A stretch of 10,624 nt of DNA from a bacterium (GTDB taxonomy: Bacteria > Babelota > Babeliae > Babelales > Vermiphilaceae): assembly GCA_021827875.1 (NCBI GenBank), contig JAKAUA010000004.1:1-10624 (forward strand), written 5' to 3'. Both the position numbers and the translations under genes were made by a program. Below are positions 5,788-10,624 of this stretch, one piece after another. A model generated the notes under the pieces. That model was given only the letters and a program-made list of their open reading frames with translations. It ran no database searches and was not told the origin of the DNA. How positions within the stretch are numbered: position 1 is the first letter of the stretch; the number at the start of each line of letters is the position of its first letter.

Positions 5788-8469
5788 ATGGAATCATCGA
5801 ATCAGGAAAAGTTAGCTAAATCTCTTATTAAACCGGTATTGATAGAAGATGAATTAAAAACTTCTTTTCTTGATTATGCCATGTCTGTGGTGGTCAGTCG
5901 TGCCATCCCTGATGTACGAGACGGATTAAAGCCGGTGCATCGCCGCGTTTTATATGCTATGCATCAGCAAGGCTTCCATTATAATAAACCATACTACAAA
6001 TCAGTACGTGTAGTGGGTGACGTGCTCGGTAAATATCACCCGCATGGAGATCAAGCAGTATACAATACCATGGTTGGTATGGTGCAAGATTTCTCCAAGC
6101 GCTATCCATTGCTTGATGGGCAAGGTAACTGGGGTTCTGTTGACGGTGATAACGCAGCGGCTATGCGTTATACCGAAGTTCGTATGGAAAAAATTGCACA
6201 CGAACTTCTCGCTGATATCGAAAAAGATACCGTACGTTTTGTTCCCAACTTTGATGAATCTACCGTTGAGCCGGTTATCCTCCCAAGCCGTTTACCAAAT
6301 CTTCTCATTAATGGTACTACCGGTATTGCTGTTGGTATGGCTACTGCAATCCCACCCCACAACTTGGGTGAAGTAGTAGATGCCTGCTTGGCTATTTTGG
6401 CAAATGCAAACATTTCAGAAGAAGAATTATTTGATCTTGTTCCGGCGCCCGATTTTCCAACCGGCGGTGTCATTTGTGGTCGTGGTGGCATTGTAAAGGC
6501 ATACAAAACCGGTCGCGGCAAGTTGATTTTGCGCGCCGTCATAGACGTGGAAGAGACCAAAAAAGGTACTAGTCTGATTATTACTGAGTTACCCTATATG
6601 GTTAACAAAGCAGAGTTAACTATTAAAATTGCCGACCTAGTACGTAACAAGGTGATTGAAGGTATCTCTAACATTAAAGATGAATCTGACAGAAAGGGGA
6701 TGCGCTTAGTTATAGAACTTAAGCGTGGCGAGATTCCTCAAGTGGTCTTAAATCAGCTCTATAAGAACACGGCATTGCAAACGACTGTCTCATTATTAAT
6801 GCTTGCTTTGCTTGATAATCGCCCGGTCATTTTCTCGTTACGTGAGCTGCTTGATCAATTCTTGTTTCACCGTCGTGAAATTGTCTATAAGCGCTCTCTG
6901 TATGATCTTAAAAAAGCTGAAGCAAGAGAGCATATTCTCTCAGGCTTTATCATTGCATTAAAAAATATTGATGAAGTTATCGCTCTTCTCAAGCAGTCGG
7001 CAAATGCTGATGAAGCAATTACCAAATTGAATAAGCGTTTCTTGTTAAGTATAGAACAAGGTAAAGCAATTTTGGAAATGAGATTGCAGCGCTTGACCGG
7101 TTTGGAGCAAGAAAAAATTTATGGCGAAATTGAAGAGATTAAAATGGAAATCGCACGCTTGAAGGCGATCATTGATAATCCTGAAATTTTAAAGCAAGAA
7201 ATTGTTAAAGAATTAACTCAGCTAAAAAATGAATATAGCGATAAGCGTCGCACTAAAATAGAAGCAGCTGTTGATATTTTGACCGAAGCAGATTTAATCC
7301 CTGACGAAGAAGTGGTTGTTACCCTAACTCGTAAAGGATACATTAAACGCGTTCCGCTTGATGTCTATGGTGTACAGCACCGTGGCGGTAAAGGTAAGAT
7401 GGGCATGGCATCATTAGACAATTCAGAAGACGTCATACAAGATCTCTTTGTAGCTAAAAATCATGATGAGTTACTGTTCTTTACCAATCTGGGTCGTGTG
7501 TACAGCATGCAGGTATTTGAAGTTCCTGAAGGTTCACGTACTGCTAAAGGGCGTGCTATTGTTAACTTGCTGCCATTAACACCGGGTGAACAAGTAGTAC
7601 GCTTACTCTGCACCCGTGGTATGGAAAATAAATTTGTAGTGATGCTCACCAAGCAAGGTATTATAAAACGTACTGACGCTATGGATTTTGCAAAAATTCG
7701 CTCAACCGGTATTCGTGCAATAACCTTGCATGATAATGATGAATTAGTATTCTGCCGCTTGAGTAATGGATCGCAAACTATTATTATCGCGACCGCATTG
7801 GGACAAGGTATTCGCTTTAAAGAAGACGAAGTTCGCTCTATGGGACGCCAAGCTGCCGGTGTAATTGGTATTCGATTAAAAGAAGGCGAAGATTGCGTGG
7901 TAGGCATGGAAGTAGTAAGCGAACATGGTGGCGATGTTCTCTTTGCAACATCAAAGGGATATGGCAAACGTGTTGGTACTGATGACTTCCGTATTGCGCA
8001 TCGTGGTGGTCTTGGTGTACGCACCATTCCAACTGATAAACGTAATGGTCAAGTAATTGGCCTAGCCATGGTAAGCGATGATTCTGACATATTGTTAATC
8101 GATCAAGCAGGTAAAATAATTCGTCTACCGTCACAAGAAATTAGAACCTTGGGCCGTCAGGCAAAAGGAGTTCGTCTCATTCGTCTTGATGCAGGCCAAG
8201 AGCTCTCTTCAGTTGTCGGCTTTGAAGGCGAAGGCACTGATGATGAGTCAGGTGATAACAGCGGTGGATCAGCGCCTAAGAAGATTGGCCATTCTCTGCA
8301 AGAGGGCGGTAACGGAGATAACTATCTGTTTGATGGACAAGCATTGGAACAAGATATGTTAGAAGAAGGCATAATCGAAGAGATGAGCAGCTATTCAGAA
8401 TCTGAGGAATCTACTCAGGAAAGCGAAGTTAAGATGAGTTCTGATGACGATACCTTCTTTAAATTCTAA
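5788..8469 (+). CDS. gyrA: DNA gyrase subunit A
   Basis: This 893-residue subunit forms the A2B2 type II topoisomerase that introduces negative supercoils; it cuts and religates DNA. The N-terminal winged-helix core shows SRAIPDVRDGLKPVHRR (37-53), GKYHPHGD (81-88) and the catalytic Tyr in AAAMRYTE (Y128, equivalent to E. coli Y122). Arg127 beside it is present. The QRDR reads GDQAVYNT, so the equivalents of E. coli Ser83 and Asp87 are Gln89 and Asn93. A tower and coiled-coil region rich in Glu/Lys spans about 380-490. The C-terminal beta-pinwheel begins near 500, with the GyrA box QHRGGKG (530-536), supporting GyrA rather than ParC. An acidic Ser/Glu/Asp-rich tail runs from about 815 to the FFKF end. 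AAGGG 7 nt before the ATG supports the start. The nitroreductase gene follows after 25 bp, probably on the same transcript. Confidence 0.96.
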   Translation: MESSNQEKLAKSLIKPVLIEDELKTSFLDYAMSVVVSRAIPDVRDGLKPVHRRVLYAMHQQGFHYNKPYYKSVRVVGDVLGKYHPHGDQAVYNTMVGMVQDFSKRYPLLDGQGNWGSVDGDNAAAMRYTEVRMEKIAHELLADIEKDTVRFVPNFDESTVEPVILPSRLPNLLINGTTGIAVGMATAIPPHNLGEVVDACLAILANANISEEELFDLVPAPDFPTGGVICGRGGIVKAYKTGRGKLILRAVIDVEETKKGTSLIITELPYMVNKAELTIKIADLVRNKVIEGISNIKDESDRKGMRLVIELKRGEIPQVVLNQLYKNTALQTTVSLLMLALLDNRPVIFSLRELLDQFLFHRREIVYKRSLYDLKKAEAREHILSGFIIALKNIDEVIALLKQSANADEAITKLNKRFLLSIEQGKAILEMRLQRLTGLEQEKIYGEIEEIKMEIARLKAIIDNPEILKQEIVKELTQLKNEYSDKRRTKIEAAVDILTEADLIPDEEVVVTLTRKGYIKRVPLDVYGVQHRGGKGKMGMASLDNSEDVIQDLFVAKNHDELLFFTNLGRVYSMQVFEVPEGSRTAKGRAIVNLLPLTPGEQVVRLLCTRGMENKFVVMLTKQGIIKRTDAMDFAKIRSTGIRAITLHDNDELVFCRLSNGSQTIIIATALGQGIRFKEDEVRSMGRQAAGVIGIRLKEGEDCVVGMEVVSEHGGDVLFATSKGYGKRVGTDDFRIAHRGGLGVRTIPTDKRNGQVIGLAMVSDDSDILLIDQAGKIIRLPSQEIRTLGRQAKGVRLIRLDAGQELSSVVGFEGEGTDDESGDNSGGSAPKKIGHSLQEGGNGDNYLFDGQALEQDMLEEGIIEEMSSYSESEESTQESEVKMSSDDDTFFKF

Positions 8470-8494
8470 AGAATAGCAAAATAAGGATTTATCA

Positions 8495-9184
8495 ATGAAA
8501 GTAATAACTCTATCACTCTTAGCACTTGGATTTGGATTAACGGCATTAGTATGTGCAAATGTATGTTGTGATAAAAAGTGTGTTCGTGTAAGAAAACCCA
8601 AAGTTGATCGTGAAGCTGACTACACTATCAACCCGCTTTTTATCAATCGTACATCGCCTTACGTTTTCTCAGGAGAAGCGGTAACTAAGCAAGAGTTGTA
8701 TCGTCTGTTTGATGCGGCACGCTGGGCCCCATCATCATATAATGAACAGCCATGGCGCTTTATTTATGGTATTAAAGGTACAGAGGCGTGGGATAAGTTG
8801 TTTGACTTGATGGTTGATTTTAATAAACAATGGGCAAAAGATGCAGGCGCATTAGTGCTTATTGTTTCGCGCAATACTTTTACTCATAATAATCAACCGG
8901 CTGCAACACACTCATTTGATACCGGTGCTGCATGGCAAAATATGGCATTGCAAGCATTAGAAGATGGACTTGCTACTCATGGCATGGGCGGTTTTGATTA
9001 TGAAAAGGCGCGCACGGTTTTTGAAATTCCGGAAGGCTATACGGTAGAAGCATTAATTGCTATCGGTCATCCAGGTTCTGTTGAGCAGGCGGGCGAAATG
9101 TTCCGTGAGCGCGTGGCCGGTAAGCCGACGGGACGCAAAAATATAGAAGATTTTGCTTTTGAAGGTCATTTTGAACAAAAGTAG
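8495..9184 (+). CDS. Exported nitroreductase-family flavoprotein
   Basis: This 229-residue protein has the nitroreductase fold, whose members bind FMN and use NAD(P)H to reduce nitro, quinone or related substrates. Family features are KQELYRLFDAARWAPSSYNEQPWRF (65-89, whose Arg and Ser-Ser-x-Asn-x-Gln-Pro residues contact FMN), DTGAAWQNMALQALEDGL (142-159), GMGGFD (163-168) and AIGHPG near the C-terminus. Unusually, the catalytic part is preceded by about 40 extra residues with a Sec-like signal sequence (MKVITLSLLALGFGLTALVCA) and then a Cys-rich segment with C20, C24, C25 and C29. The lipobox match is poor, so a lipoprotein is less likely than a cleaved or anchored form. AAGGA 7 nt before the ATG and the lack of an internal Met before the fold support this start. 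It follows gyrA by 25 bp and ends at an intrinsic terminator. Substrate is unknown. Confidence 0.88.
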   Translation: MKVITLSLLALGFGLTALVCANVCCDKKCVRVRKPKVDREADYTINPLFINRTSPYVFSGEAVTKQELYRLFDAARWAPSSYNEQPWRFIYGIKGTEAWDKLFDLMVDFNKQWAKDAGALVLIVSRNTFTHNNQPAATHSFDTGAAWQNMALQALEDGLATHGMGGFDYEKARTVFEIPEGYTVEALIAIGHPGSVEQAGEMFRERVAGKPTGRKNIEDFAFEGHFEQK

Positions 9185-9213
9185 ATAATAAAAAATATAA
9201 GAAAATAGTAATG

Positions 9214-9241
9214 AGCTACGCACAAAAAGCGTGGCTTTTTT
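9214..9241 (+). terminator. Intrinsic terminator of gyrA-nitroreductase unit
   Basis: AGCTACGC (9214-9221) pairs with GCGTGGCT (9229-9236), eight pairs including one G-U, around loop ACAAAAA. A run of T follows directly (9236-9241). It lies 30 bp after the nitroreductase stop and 35 bp before dprA, which implies that dprA has its own start of transcription or depends on read-through. Confidence 0.85.
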
Positions 9242-9275
9242 ATAGATATAGATTTTATAGGCATAGATAAAATAC

Positions 9276-10400
9276 ATGAACCATATCAGTAGCACGATTC
9301 TTCATCTTTCTTTAATAAACGGTATAGGACCGGCTTTAGTCGAGGCCCTTATTGGCAATCAAGAGGCTTTTGGACAGTTGTATACACTATTGCCTTCTGA
9401 CATAGCACATGCGTGCAGCATAACATTACAGGCTGCACAAAAGGTGGTAGAAGGTTTACAAGATAGAGCTGCGCTTGATAGAGAAATTGCGCTTCTTGAA
9501 AAGCATGGAATTGGCCTGATAACTATTGCCGATGATAGCTATCCGCCTCTACTTAAAGAAATTCATCTGCCACCATCAGTTTTGTATGTGCAAGGTACGT
9601 TGACTGATGATGCAGCAATAGCTTTTGTAGGTTCGCGTGCCGCTTCATTGTATGGCAAGCGAGTGGTCAATCGATTAGTATCCCCCTTGGTACAGGCCGG
9701 ATTTACTATCGTCAGTGGCGGTGCACAGGGTATTGATGCCCATACTCACCAGGCAACCCTTGAAGCAGGGGGGAAAACAGTGGCTGTATTGGGTTCAGGC
9801 CTTTTACGTCCCTATCCGGCCGGGAATAGGAAATTGTTTGAAAAAATTGTGGAATACGGTGGAGCAGTCATAAGCTCATTTCCTTTGGAAATGGAGCCAC
9901 ATCCAGGCAATTTTCCCGCCCGCAATAGAATTATTTCAGGATTGAGCCGCGGTACGGTAGTAGTACAAGCGGCAGAAAAAAGTGGGGCGCTTATTACGGC
10001 GCGCTATGCCTTAGAGCAGGGCAGAGAGGTATTTGCCGTTCCCGGGGCCATAGATGATGAGCTCAGTGTTGGGTGCCATGGCTTGATTAAGCAGGGTGCA
10101 ACATTGACCAGCTCGTCATCGGACATTATGGAGGCCTTTGGTATGCAGGAGCTTGCGCATCCACGAGAAACAGAACCTAAAAAAGTTGAACATGTCCAAG
10201 AGGTGATTAACTTTATGTCACCGGCGCAACCAACTACCCCTGCAGGCCTTATAGTGCAGAGCTGTTCATCACCTTGTTCTTTGGATGAGTTGTTAGCCAT
10301 TACTCTCCTGACCATGCCCGAGCTGCATACTATGCTTTTTGAGCTCCAATTGCAGCAGAAAATAACCCAAACTATGGCCGGGCTTTGGCATGCAGTGTAA
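9276..10400 (+). CDS. dprA: DNA-processing protein DprA (Smf)
   Basis: This 374-residue cytoplasmic protein binds incoming single-stranded DNA and loads RecA during natural transformation. An N-terminal helix-hairpin-helix-like region (LSLINGIGPALVEALI, 11-26) precedes the Rossmann-fold DprA domain. That domain shows AFVGSR (116-121), IVSGGAQGIDAHTHQ (145-159), VAVLGSGL (169-176), YPAGNRKLF (180-188), FPARNRIISGLS (213-224) and GALITARYALEQGREVFAVPG (237-257). From about 310 a C-terminal winged-helix-like region follows (SLDELLAITLL, then MLFELQLQQKI), as in longer DprA proteins. The start at 9276 has no good Shine-Dalgarno sequence but fits the family N-terminus. The gene stands alone after a terminator; no other competence gene is in the window. 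Confidence 0.96.
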   Translation: MNHISSTILHLSLINGIGPALVEALIGNQEAFGQLYTLLPSDIAHACSITLQAAQKVVEGLQDRAALDREIALLEKHGIGLITIADDSYPPLLKEIHLPPSVLYVQGTLTDDAAIAFVGSRAASLYGKRVVNRLVSPLVQAGFTIVSGGAQGIDAHTHQATLEAGGKTVAVLGSGLLRPYPAGNRKLFEKIVEYGGAVISSFPLEMEPHPGNFPARNRIISGLSRGTVVVQAAEKSGALITARYALEQGREVFAVPGAIDDELSVGCHGLIKQGATLTSSSSDIMEAFGMQELAHPRETEPKKVEHVQEVINFMSPAQPTTPAGLIVQSCSSPCSLDELLAITLLTMPELHTMLFELQLQQKITQTMAGLWHAV

Positions 10401-10565
10401 AATGAGGAAACAAAGAGGACATATTTGTATGATCGCCTTTTGATTTTTTCTTAAAAATTGCTAATCTATACCATATAATTCTTATTTATTGGAAAGCCTT
10501 AGGGAGTTTTCTAGTAAAAATGACCAAAAATTGAATAAAATTATTTCTATCTGACAAGGATAAGT
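10401..10565 (+). promoter_or_regulatory. dprA-rpmF intergenic region with rpmF promoter
   Basis: A perfect -10 box TATAAT lies at 10474-10479 in AT-rich DNA. The -35 is poor (TTAAAA at 10451-10456 with a 17-bp spacer). Transcription would begin near 10486 and leave a leader of about 80 nt, ending in AAGGA (10556-10560), 5 nt before the rpmF ATG. I see no convincing terminator for dprA and no recognised riboswitch. Confidence 0.45.
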
Positions 10566-10624
10566 ATGCCAGTTCCAAAACGTAAGCGGTCCCGCGCTCG
10601 TCGTGATTAGCGTCCAGATACTCA
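10566..10624 (+). CDS. rpmF: Ribosomal protein bL32 N-terminus with in-frame TAG, cut by window edge
   Basis: The frame reads MPVPKRKRSRARRD and then TAG (10608-10610). The 14 residues match the start of bL32, a small zinc-ribbon or zinc-less protein of the large ribosomal subunit (family pattern MAVPKRK-S-SRRD). A good Shine-Dalgarno AAGGA is 5 nt upstream and a TATAAT promoter box lies about 90 bp before. bL32 is normally about 55-65 residues, so a stop at codon 15 should abolish it. After the TAG the same frame gives Arg-Pro-Asp-Thr up to the window end. Possible explanations are a base error, a real nonsense mutation with another rpmF elsewhere, or readthrough. Recoding is unlikely because TAG ends the nitroreductase gene in this window. 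Confidence 0.7.

Noticed and set aside
7461..8134. Long minus-strand frames of 188 and 98 codons
   Set aside because: They are antisense to the gyrA C-terminal domain, whose motifs are clear, and have no recognisable protein features.
8547..8557. Lipobox at Cys20 of the nitroreductase-family protein
   Set aside because: The residues before the Cys (ALV) do not fit the usual L-A/S-G/A pattern, so a lipoprotein call is not justified.
10608..10610. Genome-wide recoding of TAG
   Set aside because: The nitroreductase gene ends at TAG at the expected length of its family and is followed by a terminator, so TAG is used as a stop here.

Overview
The window comes from a bacterial chromosome of low to moderate GC. 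Conserved housekeeping genes (lepA, ogt, gyrA, dprA, start of rpmF) alternate with lineage-specific exported proteins, one of them a large ankyrin-like protein with a signal peptide. Long exported ankyrin proteins, short leader-bearing hypotheticals and this codon usage would suit an intracellular or protist-associated Gram-negative such as Candidatus Dependentiae (TM6/Babeliales). That placement is inferred from general style, not from a marker-gene search.

Layout. Positions 1-4081 are read on the minus strand: a hypothetical secreted protein (3236-4081), then lepA (1343-3160), then a signal-peptide protein with two tandem ankyrin-like modules (1-1293, cut by the window edge). Positions 4121-10624 are read on the plus strand: ogt/MGMT (4121-4624), a short MIP channel (5018-5632), gyrA (5788-8469), an exported nitroreductase-fold protein (8495-9184) ending in a clear intrinsic terminator, dprA (9276-10400), and the first codons of rpmF (L32) at the right edge. 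The two blocks diverge from a 39-bp gap (4082-4120) whose centre is a palindromic TATAAT box usable in both directions.

The most unusual structure is at about 4561-4937. It is a large imperfect palindrome of about 377 bp centred near 4749, without an internal transposase gene. Each outer arm carries three consecutive hairpins. The left arm overlaps the end of ogt and supplies its last 20 codons and stop. The element looks like a foldback or MITE-type repeat, or a palindromic element of the kind that can add peptide to host genes. Two stem pairs in the first hairpin differ between the arms in a compensatory way.

Other points of interest are: Gln and Asn at the two main quinolone-resistance positions of GyrA; an aquaporin-family channel with NPM in place of the first NPA and no Arg after the second; an exported nitroreductase with a Cys-rich N-terminus; and an in-frame TAG at codon 15 of rpmF.

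Functionally, Ogt (alkyl-damage reversal), GyrA (supercoiling) and DprA (RecA loading on incoming single-stranded DNA) are DNA-maintenance genes, while LepA and L32 belong to translation. The exported proteins and the channel act at the cell envelope or beyond. Apart from gyrA plus the nitroreductase gene (25-bp gap), and possibly lepA plus the ankyrin-like gene, there is little sign of shared operon function.
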